A stretch of 25,466 nt of DNA from Chara braunii (lineage: Eukaryota > Streptophyta > Charophyceae > Charales > Characeae), in assembly GCA_003427395.1 (NCBI GenBank), contig BFEA01000126.1, positions 1,152,760 through 1,178,225 of the forward strand, written 5' to 3'. Shown in pieces: positions 16,153-24,887 of the stretch. How positions within the stretch are numbered: the first letter of the stretch is position 1; each line of letters starts with the position of its first letter. Below the pieces are notes generated by a model that was not told where the DNA came from, ran no database searches, and was given only the letters and a program-made list of their open reading frames with translations. The translations under genes were made by a program, and so were the position numbers.

Positions 16153-17394
16153 GAGCAAAAGCGGGTTTCCCAGGCGCTGTTGCAAGTCAGTGCAAGGGAA
16201 AGTGCGTGCGAGCAAGGCGAGCGCGGGCAGCCACAAGCAAAAGTGAGAATGCTAAGCACGATAGTGGTGACAAGTCAGTGTTAGTGAGCAATGAGCAAAA
16301 GATTAAGCACGAGGTGGTAAACGAAAGGGGGAGAAAGTTAAGCAAAAAGCAGGCGATCGCGATCGCGAGTCATTAAAAAATCGGAAAGAACAAGCAAGAC
16401 AGGATCGCAAGCACAACGGAGGCGAGTCGAGAACGAGAGCACATGCGGGAGAATTCTCGAGTGGAAGTTGTGGATATGAGTGGAGCACTCTCAATCGTGA
16501 GTTACAGAAGCAAATAGGGAAAAGGGAGGGAAAGGGTTGAGGCGCGGAAAGGAGGAAGAGTGATTAAAAAAAAAAAAAAAAAAAAAGCAACAACCCTCTT
16601 CTTGCAAGGACACTACACTCATTTTTGTTGCACGTAGTTGTGAATGTGATCCACATACATTTGTTTTTCTTCGGAGTAGAGGGAACAAAGGAAGGAAGGA
16701 AGCAGGGTTACGGAAAGAGAAAAGAAGAAAGGAATAAGGAGGGAAGGACGGAGAAAGTAAGGAGGCGAGGAAATGGGAAAAGCAAGAGGAGAAAACGAAC
16801 AAGACGAGTAACGACCATCTCCCATCGATTAGAGCGCCAGACGAGGGATTCGTTGTACTTCCCTCGGGATTGGGACTAGTGATGCAAGCAAGATTGTAAG
16901 CAGAATGAGAGAGAGAGAGGGAGAGAAAAGGAGAGAGAAGGAGAATTAGAACGGGATGAATACAGGAGAATCAATAGGCATTTTTTCCTGAGCACATCAC
17001 GCCCTCATTTAGGCAGTACCTGACAAAGTTCACGGTATAGTTACATTGGGATTGGCAATGGGTGGGACAAGCAAGATCACGGGGGGAATGGCACGAAGGG
17101 GTGAGGAAGAAAGAGAGAGAGAGAGAGGAAAAGAGGAAGAGGAAGGATATAGGGAAAGCGGGGTGGAGATGAGCACGGAAGGAAATACGGTTGTCTTTCC
17201 TCAAGCACAATGCACCCTCATTTTGGTTGTACCTGACCGGAAAAGTTACCTTTATACATGGAAGGTGGACCAAGGAAAGGAACGGGATGAAGAGGGGAGA
17301 GTACGAGGAACAGGCAAGGGCATGAGAAGAAAGTACGTGACTACGAAAAAAGGAGAGGAACGATCATGAGGATGAGAGTATCGTGACCGCTGTC
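16153..17394. repeat. Purine-rich low-complexity tract with loosely repeated units
   Basis: The plus strand is strongly A/G-rich with (GA)n patches (16908-16925, 17110-17130), a run of 20 or more A at 16566-16586 and GAAAGGAAGG words. Purine-rich bodies end in a related motif of the type GCACAxxGCACCCTCATTT, at about 16600-16632 (weak), 16990-17023 and 17203-17237, so the tract may consist of two or three divergent units of about 200-400 bp. Open frames here (for example 16131-16376 and 17046-17369) are products of base composition. Confidence 0.5.
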
Positions 17395-17471
17395 ACAATT
17401 TTTTCAGTCAGGCCACTTCTAGCGACTGAAAATTGTAACAAAATTTTTTCAGTCAGGCCACTTCTAGCGAC
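17395..17471. repeat. 30-bp direct repeat overlapping an inverted repeat
   Basis: An identical 30-mer starting AATTTTTTCAGTC and ending CTTCTAGCGAC occurs at 17397-17426 and 17442-17471. The first copy also forms a hairpin with the spacer: ACAATTTTTTCAGTC against GACTGAAAATTGT (17395-17436). It resembles the end of a small DNA transposon but I recognise no family. Confidence 0.85.
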
Positions 17472-17851
17472 AGATAGGATTTTTGATGATTTTTGCAAGA
17501 AATAAATAATGTTAATGCAAATCTTTTTCTGTTGTGTGCATCCAACTTCGAGCGAGACCCTTCAATTGCGGTCTACGCCAGTACCTGGTCTTATGAAACT
17601 TTGATTATAATTCGGAACAGCAAATGCAATTAATAACATTAAAATTGAATATATTATATGCATATCAAGATTGTCAATTTATGAATTTGAGAATTGTAAC
17701 AAAATCGACAAAAAGCATAATATCAATCAATGCTAACTAAGACCAATCAAGATAAGTTGACTCAACACAAGATGAATGAGGGAAGGTGATAACTCATAAT
17801 AATCTCAAGAAATACAGATGAAAAGACATGGTCGACACTCATAAAGAGTCG
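17472..17851. other. AT-rich region, nothing recognised
   Basis: No open frame or repeat is supported. The sequence is clearly richer in A and T than the DNA to its left and marks the start of the AT-rich block that continues to about 22060. Confidence 0.5.
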
Positions 17852-18600
17852 TCACTCATCCCTCTCAAGGCTCATTCTCAATTTCTCATTTGACTGTGCG
17901 CCTCGAAGGACTTGAGTCACGTCTAGGTACCTCATGAGATTATGGTCTAGTGATACAGAGCTATCTGGAACCAATGAGTTCCGAATAGGACCATCCAAGG
18001 CCAATAATTCGGAAGTCAAGCATAACAAAGTACTTTTTCCATAAAGTAGAAAGATATGGCCTGGAGAAGAACCCTCACCGGAGATTGTCAAACTCAGAGG
18101 GCTCGGTTACTGCCTCATAATTACTCTCTGTTGGAAAGATATACCTCTTTGCCAAGTCCACACGGTCTCCCCAGTAAGAACCATCACAACCACTGAATGG
18201 GATGAGAGGCCTCGTATAGTTTTCATACTGTCGAGGACCAAAGTTGTAAATTAACCTATCCTTCTCTCACTTTATATTGACTGTCCGCCCATCAAGATAA
18301 GTTGTTGTTGTCATCAACACTGAGTCAAAACATGCATGGGTTTTTTTTCCTCTCTTGATGTAAGGCCCCATGTTAGATACCGACGTCTGAACAAACTGTG
18401 TGAGGACAACATAGATGGTGAGATCCTCCTCCCCGAAACCAATAACACTGACATAGAGATATAGCATTGCCTCCTTGAAAGGAATCCGGTTGAGGCTGGT
18501 AAAGACTGAACCGGGAACCGAAAATGATTGAACTGTACTCATGTGAATGACAACTAATGTTGACCCTTTATGATCTCTTAGGCTTGTTTTCCAGACTCAA
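17852..18600 (-). pseudogene. Unidentified decayed coding sequence
   Basis: On the minus strand one frame is open from about 18600 to 18075 (roughly 175 codons), apart from a TGA at 18267-18269. It reads as plausible globular protein: STVQSFSVPGSVFTSLNRIP, KEAMLYLYVSVIGFGEEDLT, FDSVLMTTTTYLDGRTVNIK, then DRLIYNFGPRQYENYTRPLI and GSYWGDRVDLAKRYIFPTES. The alternation of beta-type hydrophobic segments suggests a beta-rich fold. After the TGA at 18075 a second frame (17852-18091) continues with LVPDSSVSLDHNLMRYLDV. I do not recognise the family. Host gene exon, transposon ORF and integrated viral gene are all possible. Confidence 0.45.
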
Positions 18601-18840
18601 AAGATGTGGATGCGTTGATTGTCTTACCGTTCTGATCTTAGTAATATGTTGTGCTCTCTTTCTCATCTGATCTCTGAAGGTTCCTATGTGATTGGTCTCT
18701 TTGTCTTCCCATTTATCCGATCTCTCTTGCTGTGTGTTGTACTTTACCCATAAAACATTCTTCTTTCTTCTTTCCTTTTCTTTTCTTTCGATTGAAATCT
18801 CAGATAAGTCTGCACTGCTGAAGATAAACAGTTTTATCAC
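18568..18840 (-). other. Open frame of doubtful coding status
   Basis: The 90-codon frame, rich in Lys, Glu and Arg (EISIERKEKERRKKN, DKWEDKETNHIGTFRDQM), lies between two coding-like relics but in a different frame from the one below. The charged composition may simply follow from a TTTCTTCTTTCC-type pyrimidine tract at 18765-18790. I list it because it sits in the same minus-strand series. Confidence 0.2.
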
Positions 18841-18948
18841 AACTTCGCACCGACTCTTTCTTAGCTGATTGCTTGAGTTGGTATGACAAGACTGAGCTTA
18901 GGAGTCAGAGTAACTCACTGTTGGCCACTGACAATCTTCCTAGCCCGG

Positions 18949-19440
18949 TCAATAGTCTCGATTGGACGAGGATGTGTTGTGCAGTTTCTCGTTTGACCCG
19001 TAAAAGTAAATGACGTACTCGATGAACTTTTGGTCTTTCACCAACTCGGGTGCCAATTTTCTCATTGGTTTCATATAAAACTGGATGTCCTCAATTACTT
19101 TTTATTCACAGCCTTCCACTTTGTTTAAGTAGAGAGTACAAACATCACTACAGTGGTTGTGCTATCTCATTTCTTTGTCTGCAATAACCTCTAATTTAGT
19201 CAATTGAAAATGAGAAAGGTTTTACTTTACTCGCTCTCTCAAAGTAACAATTTGCAAGAGGTTCACCAGATGTGACTTGCCACCAATGGATCACTAGCCC
19301 AGTTACCTTCGAAAATGACTCATTACAACAACCTACAGTTGAGATATCGCCGCATGAAATACTTTGTTGAAAACCCACAGAAAACAATCGACTTATTAAG
19401 TTCTCGTTGTATGCATTAAATCATAAACATACTATAACTA
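18949..19440 (-). pseudogene. Unidentified decayed coding sequences, two overlapping frames
   Basis: The first frame (19440-19196) reads AYNENLISRLFSVGFQQSIS and TGLVIHWWQVTSGEPLANCY. A second frame (19219-18949) reads NLSHFQLTKLEVIADKEM, then a TAG, CTLYLNKVEGCE, a TAA, and VIEDIQFYMKPMRKLAPELV plus KDQKFIEYVIYFYGSNEKLH, ending at a TGA. The spacing of Lys, Glu and hydrophobic residues in the second looks like a real helical protein. I know no match. It may belong to the same unknown gene as the relic at 17852-18600, broken by frameshifts or introns. Confidence 0.4.
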
Positions 19441-20035
19441 AGGGCTCATTCTAACTGGTTCATTTGCTGAAACTATAACAAAATAATCTGCTTGTTGATA
19501 TTCAGAGCAACAACCTGCTACAGTAATCAGTAGCAAACAGACTACCGTTGAACTCTGGGTATTGAGTGAAGCATATTTTTACTCAAGCAGATTACACAGT
19601 ATTGCTTGACAAAGCAATTGCTTTAAATGTAGTTCCATCTATTAATGCTCAAGTTTTATGCAGGATACCATTAGCAGTGAGCAAATGAATGCAGTATTTG
19701 TTCGGATATACCAATGAACACGACATAAAACAATTTTTTTTTTAATATAGCATAGGGGTTCAAAGGCTTGTTATGTACAATCCTTGCTCGCATACAGTAT
19801 ATGGATGTTGTTAAATGGTGCCCTCATTCATATACGACGTAGGGGTAGTAGTACAACCACCATCCGTATACAATACAAGGAGTGGTTGAACGCATCCTTT
19901 GTTCATACACCATACTTAGAGTGGCACCCATTCATAAGCAATACAAGGTCATAAAGATCCTAGTTTGCTTACTACGTGGGTTATAATTAGAAATATGAGT
20001 ACTTGTTAGGCATGTGAATGTCTGCTGGACAAGGT
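19441..20035. other. AT-rich region, nothing recognised
   Basis: No supported coding region. There are a T/A run near 19734-19745 and several short words of the form TCATATAC, ATACAGTATA and CATACACCATA at 19789-19910 (CATACAGTATATGG, CATATACGACG, CGTATACAATACAAGG, CATACACCATAC). They recur about every 30-50 bp and may be a degenerate minisatellite. Confidence 0.4.
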
Positions 20036-20321
20036 CAGTATTCAACTATTGAACAACATGCAATCAAACGGGACAAAGCTACTAATTGTTACCTGATAAT
20101 AGTAGTAAATTGAACAGAATTAGTAATAATAGGTCCCACATTCTGAGTAGGTCATCGACCTGGACTTGAACGAATGCTTCATCTGGTTCTGAAACGAAAC
20201 CACGTCAATCTTTTCTCAATGACTGTTTTTCATTTAAACTAAGTCGTGTGTTATTTACAGTGACATAATATGCAGCCTCTCCTCTTCTAAAAGCGTATCC
20301 TTCAATTCGTGGCTGCCTCAT
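20036..20321 (-). pseudogene. Repeat copy 1 with coding-like minus strand
   Basis: About 280 bp here is repeated at 20506-20783, offset 470 bp. Starting at an ATG (20321) the minus strand reads MRQPRIEGYAFRRGEAAYYV, TVNNTRLSLNEKQSLRKD, a TGA, RGFVSEPDEAFVQVQVDDLL and RMWD. No family is recognised. The reading is similar in the other copy, but the third-position bias that would prove selection is not clear by eye. Confidence 0.4.
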
Positions 20322-20505
20322 TGGATCGATCCTTCAGTGATCCTAATTGTCAAGCGACCCAAGTCACAGGCTATATGAGTTTACATAAAATTAACAAACA
20401 ATTACGGTAGAGTTCATTGCAATCTCTAATTTTCACTCTTCATTAATTTCTCTTGCTCAAAGCGAATCACTCAGAGATCAATCCCCGTCGGTTATCAATT
20501 TTGTC
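20322..20505. other. Spacer between the two 280-bp repeat copies
   Basis: The unique AT-rich spacer has no open frame. It ends with CCCCGTCGGTTATCAATTTTG just before the second copy. Confidence 0.4.
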
Positions 20506-20799
20506 AATGTTTCAACTACTCAACAACATGAAATCAAATAAGACAAGTTACTAATTGCTACTTGATAATAGTAGCAAATTGAACAAACTTAATAATAATA
20601 GGTCCCACATTCTGAGTATGTCATCGGCCTAAACTTGAACGAATGCTTCAACTTGTCCCAAAAAGAAATTGTGTCAATTTTTTCTCAAGGACTGTTTTCC
20701 ATTTATACAAAGTCGTGCGTTATTTACAACGATATAGTATGCAACTTCCCCACTTCTGGAAGTGCATCCTTCAATTCGTAGCTTGCTTTTCAGTCGCAT
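20506..20799 (-). pseudogene. Repeat copy 2 with coding-like minus strand
   Basis: This is the second copy of the 280-bp repeat. From an ATG at 20799 the minus strand reads MRLKSKLRIEGCTSRSGEVA, then VVNNARLCINGKQSLRKN, a TGA at the same place as in copy 1, EAFVQV, a TAG and ADDILRMWD. The open frame that continues upstream of the ATG (to 20949) is antisense to a gag relic and is not meaningful. Confidence 0.4.
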
Positions 20800-20809
20800 G
20801 ACAAATTTC

Positions 20810-21010
20810 TCAAGCTCATAAAGTACCACATTGGATAGAAGAAGGTCAACGTGTCGACCGAGAGGTTGACAAATTGCTACAGGTATATTGGTTGCAAAGT
20901 CGTGATGATCAAATACTTTACATCTACTCTCATGCACTACCTTAATCAATTAGGGGTCAATCGGTATTGAGTCGAAGTAGGGTACATATACCTAACGCCA
21001 GTTCAATAAG
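20810..21010 (+). pseudogene. Fragment of Ty3/gypsy gag (third copy, part 1)
   Basis: The plus strand reads EEGQRVDREVDKLLQVYWLQ and DDQILYIYSHALP, then a TAA and IRGQ. This matches the REVNRLFQVPGL and LYIFSRALPKPI part of the gag in the main element. It breaks off at about 21010 with GCCAGTTCAAT, where gag would read YRQF. Confidence 0.75.
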
Positions 21011-21054
21011 AAGTGCAGAAAAAAAAAGGTAAAAAAAATTAAACAAAAATTCAA

Positions 21055-22060
21055 GATGGAGGAACAGGAGGGTGAAACGGACTTGGCATCCTTGTTACGG
21101 AATGGATTGGTTTATCTAACCCATGTTGAGACAGAATTTGACAAAGTCATCATAGAAACAACAACAACTTGGCGTTGAACTTTCCACGGTAACTAATATA
21201 GTAAAGGGAAAAAGTAAAATAATATGAGAAAAAACTAAAGAAGACAAAAAATAAGAATTGGTCGGGAAAAGGCTAGCGAAGGGTGTCATGAAAGAAATTC
21301 ATTCCACAAAAACTGAAAGTGTTAAGAAAAAAGAAAATGTCAAAATGAAAATGTTCTTCATGTACACTGATAAGAAAGGTGAAAATATGTGGTTATGGAT
21401 TGCAGAATTCAGACTTACTGCTACATTGGCCTAGCAGAGCAACTCAGTCAAGTTGCCTTTACAACCTCATATATTGGTGAAGATGCCAAGGCATGGGTCT
21501 TGTATGAGGCAAAGACTGTTAGCTATGAATACATTGGAGAGTAGGTAAGAATGCCGACAATGAAATAAAATTTTGAGAAAATTAAAGAAAGTTTTTTTTT
21601 GTTATAAAACGAGGACCGATATAACCTTTGATGAATTGACAACCATAGGACAATGCTACATAAATTTTTGTTGACGCTCTATTACAGGACTCGGACAGAC
21701 TGTTACAGGTGTCTGGATCGAAAATCCATGATGATCGGGTACTTACATTTACTCCTATGCACTACCTGAACCAATTAGGGGACAATTGCTGCCTAAGTCG
21801 AAGTCGGGTAAGTATACATATCGTCAGTTCACGAACCATATCTTGCAGAGATAACAAATGATGTCACAGGTCAAAGGTACATATGCCCGTGTGGTCAAGG
21901 GAGGGCATAAGGTGGAACAAGAAAAACAATTATGTGAGAGAGAAATGACATGACCAGCTCCTTGTCGTTTTTTACGATGAGACAATGGGTTAGGAAAGGA
22001 AGGATAGGTAAAAGTAATAGTAGCCACCAGGGCACTCGGTTGCAGATTTTTTGTGGTCAC
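21055..22060 (+). pseudogene. Ty3/gypsy gag relic (third copy, part 2)
   Basis: This is a longer gag copy on the plus strand. It begins MEEQEGETDLASLLRNGLVY and THVETEFDKV, matching the helical segment of gag. After a degraded Lys-rich linker come ENMWLWIAEFRLTA (about 21385), QLSQVAFTTSYIGEDAKAWV (about 21440) and FEKIKESFF (about 21570), then FDELTTIGQ (about 21628), YSYALPEPIRGQLLP (about 21750), SKSGKYTYRQF (about 21800), SQVKGTYARVVKGG (about 21865) and a VVFYDE-like segment near 21965. At least three frameshifts and several stops break it. Protease and pol are not found downstream. Confidence 0.8.
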
Positions 22061-22306
22061 GGTAGAATTGTGGGTTTGGGGAAGAATGACACTTCATTGG
22101 GTAAAAATGGGTTCCGCCGGCCGTCTGAGGCCGACTTTCAGACAGGAATACTAGGCTTGTGTACTGGTAAGGCAGGCTAGTATAGGAAGGGAGTTAGGGG
22201 AATAGGCAAGCGTAGAAGTTGGGTAATGCTCTTAGTACTCACTGGGTGGAATTGTGAGGTCCCCCGCCTCAAGAATTTGATTTCGTAATACAAAGAGATG
22301 ACTGCT
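22061..22306 (+). other. Tail of the gag relic, nothing further recognised
   Basis: After the gag similarity fades, about 245 bp of G-rich sequence runs to a 24-base A-run. It contains a small palindromic GCCGGCCGTCTGAGGCCGAC stretch. No zinc knuckle or protease motif is visible. Confidence 0.4.
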
Positions 22307-22330
22307 AAAAAAAAAAAAAAAAAAAAAAAA
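22307..22330 (+). repeat. Poly(A) run of 24
   Basis: This uninterrupted A24 follows ACTGCT. It may be the 3' tail of a retroposed sequence, but no AATAAA lies in the 50 bases upstream and no target-site duplication was found. Confidence 0.9.
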
Positions 22331-23090
22331 CTTTTGTCCAATACATGAAGATCTCAGTTCAGGTGTGGGACTTCCACGCATGTGTTTTACTCAAAATTTT
22401 CTATTTTTTTGAAAACGCGAGTACAACACACATGCGGTATGTTGGGGGGAAGGAGGTCGGAGAGAAGCGTTGCGGATTGAGTTGAGTGCATCACAAGTAC
22501 TCCCTAATTCCAGCACGCATGTCTGGTGGCAACTTCCCACTTCCCTGCATGCATGTACTCACACCACCTTAGGGGTCGGCCTGCCAAGAGAGGGGAACTT
22601 ACTATTTATGGCCTACATTGTTTTTTTTGGGAAAAGTACGCAAAAGGCTGGCTCAAATTCTTTTCATGCAAAAATCACCCTGGTCGGAATGCATGTAGCC
22701 GTGCAGACGCCCAAGTGCCTAATCTGCATCTGGATGCATGTGCATCCTGGCTGGGTGTATCTACCTATTTCTGGCCATCTATCTGATCTATATTCTTCTC
22801 TCAATCTATTGATGTATATTACTACGCATCTCATCTATCTCATCCTCTCGCTACTCCATGTATAGTACGGAGGAACACCAACCAAACCTGGAACTCTCCC
22901 CAGCCCACGGGGTAGGTTTGCACGACAGCTGTGGTGCGAGAGCAAGGCTTGTATCAGCCCCTCATCATGATGATGGAGGGTGATCAGACATTGTCGATGG
23001 GGGAAACCGGCGATGCTAGTGCCGAGCATCTTTCGGCAGTCACTTGCACCTCCCCCCAACCCCCCTCCAAACCTACATTAGCGGTGTCTG
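22331..23090. other. Region with no recognisable gene
   Basis: A 131-codon frame (22470-22865, plus) has no known motif and is rich in His, Leu and Thr as expected of CATGCATG-type words. GCATGCATGT or close variants recur at about 22375, 22435, 22510, 22545, 22690 and 22735. A pyrimidine-rich TCTATC tract lies at 22775-22860. No function is inferred. Confidence 0.4.
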
Positions 23091-23290
23091 ATGGCCAATA
23101 CCATCGCTGCATAGCAACCAACAATATTGGCCAAGGTCCTGCCAACGCTGGCTTGGGGGCCAACGGGATATCACTAGCTGGTAGAACACTAAGCATGCCC
23201 AGGCAGAACATGGGGATTGAACCCACGACCTCCTGAATGCGACTTTTGTGCCTTGTCCCGCAGGCACTTCGAGTTCTCCGGGTCTATCAC
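23090..23290 (-). repeat. Possible tRNA-derived SINE-like sequence
   Basis: On the minus strand GTGGGTTCAATCCCC (23212-23226) resembles the T-arm and internal B box of a tRNA gene. It is preceded by AGGAGGTC, like an anticodon-stem to variable-loop segment. No good A box and no acceptor stem are found, so it is not a tRNA gene. A tRNA-derived SINE or another repeat with a chance B box are both possible. Confidence 0.3.
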
Positions 23291-23552
23291 ACTAGGACTT
23301 TTTCCACTGCGGAAGGGCATACTCACACAAGGACTTTTTCGACTGGTATGTGGATGCAATTCAAGTCAGGTGCATCCAGGCGTGGTCGAAAAAGAGGCCT
23401 AGCGCGGGTATGCTGTAAAGCTGGCCCAAAAGAATGTAAAGCTGGCCCAAAAGAACTGGGCCACGTTGCTACTTTAGTTTCGTCTACTCAGGGTACACTC
23501 TCCTTGACGTATTTGCAATCCGATACATTCAGCTCTGGACTTTTTCCACTTC
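23287..23552. repeat. Short repeats with GGACTTTTTC core
   Basis: TCACAC(T/A)AGGACTTTTTC(C/G)ACTG occurs at 23287 and 23323 (36-bp period), and GGACTTTTTCCACTTCCG at about 23537. An inverted GTGGTCGAAAAAG lies at about 23380. The plus-strand 146-codon frame across them merely repeats HTRTFST. Confidence 0.7.
23414..23455. repeat. 21-bp perfect tandem duplication
   Basis: TGTAAAGCTGGCCCAAAAGA plus one A is repeated exactly at 23414-23434 and 23435-23455. Confidence 0.9.
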
Positions 23553-23564
23553 CGTCTTCCCCCG

Positions 23565-23640
23565 AACACAACGCACCCTCATTTGGGCTGTACCTGACCG
23601 GAAATAAAGCTTGTATGCATTCGTTATCAGGGTGCGTTAT
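23565..23640. repeat. Short inverted repeat with GCACCCT ends
   Basis: AACGCACCCT (about 23570-23579) and AGGGTGCGTT (about 23630-23639) are inverted around 50 bp. The left half is a third occurrence of the motif CACCCTCATTT...GTACCTGA found at 16990 and 17203. It could be a miniature element or a pair of transposon ends. Confidence 0.6.
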
Positions 23641-23855
23641 GTATGAGTATGCTCTGAAGTGTCCATCCCTCCACTAGGATGGATCTTTTGAACCCGCCTT
23701 TTTCCCCCTCGTCACCCCGCGCGGAGCCGCATCGCCCCGCGGCGGCCCGCCGGTGATCGAAAAATAGCGAAATAGCAATAGGGAAGAAAAGAATAGGCTG
23801 AATAGCCTCGCGACGAGATGATCGAAATAGCAATACGCAGCAAAAGAATAGGCTG

Positions 23856-23885
23856 AATAGCAATAGCAATAGCAATAGCAATAGC
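23856..23885. repeat. (AATAGC)5 hexanucleotide microsatellite
   Basis: Five perfect AATAGC units end at the GGCGCGCC block. They follow a partly duplicated stretch: AAGAATAGGCTGAATAGC occurs at about 23786 and again at about 23844. Confidence 0.93.
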
Positions 23886-24296
23886 ATGGCGCGCCCCGCA
23901 CACGGACCGCAGGAGGACTGCGTTGCTTTGCAGTGGGGGCGTCTGCGCAAAAAAGCGAATCGAGAAATGGTCCGAATTATTGCAAAAAAAAAAAGGACCC
24001 CTCGTGCATTGCAGTGCGCGCGGGCCGGCAGCTTGAAGCGAAATCCGCGCGCTGCTTCTTCAAAACTGGCGGCAAGTCCGCCGAAGAGGGAAATTGATTT
24101 GGTGGGCTTGCACAGCGTAGCCTAGCCTAGCATAACGTTGTATCGAACAGTCGAAGAAGAGTTCAGTTCAGAAGCAGTGCACCACCACCCTATACCGCCG
24201 GTAGTACTCGTGCACGCGTATCAGATATCGGACAGAGGAGGAGGAGGAAGGGAGGAGCAGTCGGGCCACATATCATAGCGCAGCGCAGTGCAGCTC

Positions 24297-24392
24297 AGCG
24301 CACAGGAGAGCAGAGCAGAGCAGGAGAGCAGAGCAGGGCAGAGCAGAGCAGAGGAGAGCAGAGGAGAGGAGAGGAGAGCAGAGCAGGCGCAG
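24297..24392. repeat. (AGAGC)/(AGG) purine-rich microsatellite
   Basis: The 95-bp tract is made of GAGCA, GGAGA and GCAGA words on the plus strand. Frames through it code for low-complexity runs only. Confidence 0.9.
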
Positions 24393-24531
24393 GTCGAAGT
24401 CGCCGAGTGTGATGTCCGGTTTGCCCGCCGAATTTTGTGTGTGTGCGTTTTTTGCCCCTTCCTCCCGCCCTGGCTTCTGTCTGTGTCGTGTGTGGCAAAC
24501 GTCCTCCCGCCGTACACGTGCTGATCTGGAT

Positions 24532-24645
24532 GCTTCTGTAGAAAGAAGTCTGGCTTCTCGATCGATGGCCTGGGGGTTCTAGTTTCTGCCGCTTCTGTAG
24601 AAGAAGTTTGGCTTCTCGATGGCGCAGGTGAGTCTAGTTTGTGCC
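24532..24645 (+). other. 59-bp duplication holding a candidate short first exon
   Basis: GCTTCTGTAGAAAGAAGTCTG and GCTTCTGTAGAAGAAGTTTG start two imperfect copies (24532 and 24591) that both continue GGCTTCTCGAT and end TCTAGTTT.TGCC. The second contains ATGGCGCAG at 24619-24627 directly followed by GTGAGT, a consensus 5' splice site. This could be the start of a three-codon first coding exon, or chance. The first copy has ATGGCCTGGGGG and no splice site. Confidence 0.25.
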
Positions 24646-24817
24646 GATCTCGTCGGGGGTGTTCGATCTCGGGCCTGTACTTCAACAGTTAAGGGCTACA
24701 CCAGCTCGGCTAGGCCAGATGGTTCTCGATGGGGACGTAGGTAAGAGGGGAGCGAGGTGACAAATTTACGGCACACGCACATCGAATCTTTGGAATCTGG
24801 TGCGAACGCGGGCTTTC

Positions 24818-24821
<4 letters not shown>

Positions 24822-24885
<64 letters not shown>
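24822..24885. repeat. (GA)32 microsatellite
   Basis: The uninterrupted GA dinucleotide repeat is about 64 bases long. GA tracts near plant transcription starts can bind GAGA-binding (BBR/BPC) factors. That role is only a possibility here. Confidence 0.95.

Positions 24886-24887
<2 letters not shown>

Larger units (their letters stand above)
23690..24620 (+). promoter_or_regulatory. GC/CpG-rich block, candidate promoter or 5' region of a gene to the right
   Basis: Base composition switches sharply at about 23690 to GC-rich, CpG-rich sequence (CCGCGGCGGCCCGCCGG, GGCGCGCCCCGC, GCGCGCGGGCCGGC). This contrasts with the CpG-poor, AT-rich block from 17500 to 22060 and suggests single-copy, unmethylated DNA such as a gene edge. 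No TATA box is certain. Open frames here (23886-24125 and the minus-strand frames over the AGC repeats) lack recognisable domains. Confidence 0.3.

Noticed and set aside
16352-16365. GCGATCGCGATCGC palindrome, resembling cyanobacterial HIP1
   Set aside because: A single overlapping pair in a eukaryotic, transposon-rich context. HIP1 is meaningful only as a genome-wide abundance.
20674-20949. 91-codon minus-strand frame as a gene
   Set aside because: Its first half is antisense to a gag relic on the plus strand. Only the downstream part, shared with the repeat at 20036-20321, may be meaningful.
22470-22865. 131-codon plus-strand frame as a gene
   Set aside because: No domain, no neighbouring exons, and a composition explained by GCATGCATG-type words.
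23200-23290. A tRNA gene
   Set aside because: A B-box-like T-arm is visible, but no acceptor stem, D-arm or convincing A box can be folded around it.
23627-23950. Minus-strand frames with (AI)n, (CY)n or long Leu runs
   Set aside because: These are translations of the AATAGC hexamer repeat in three frames.
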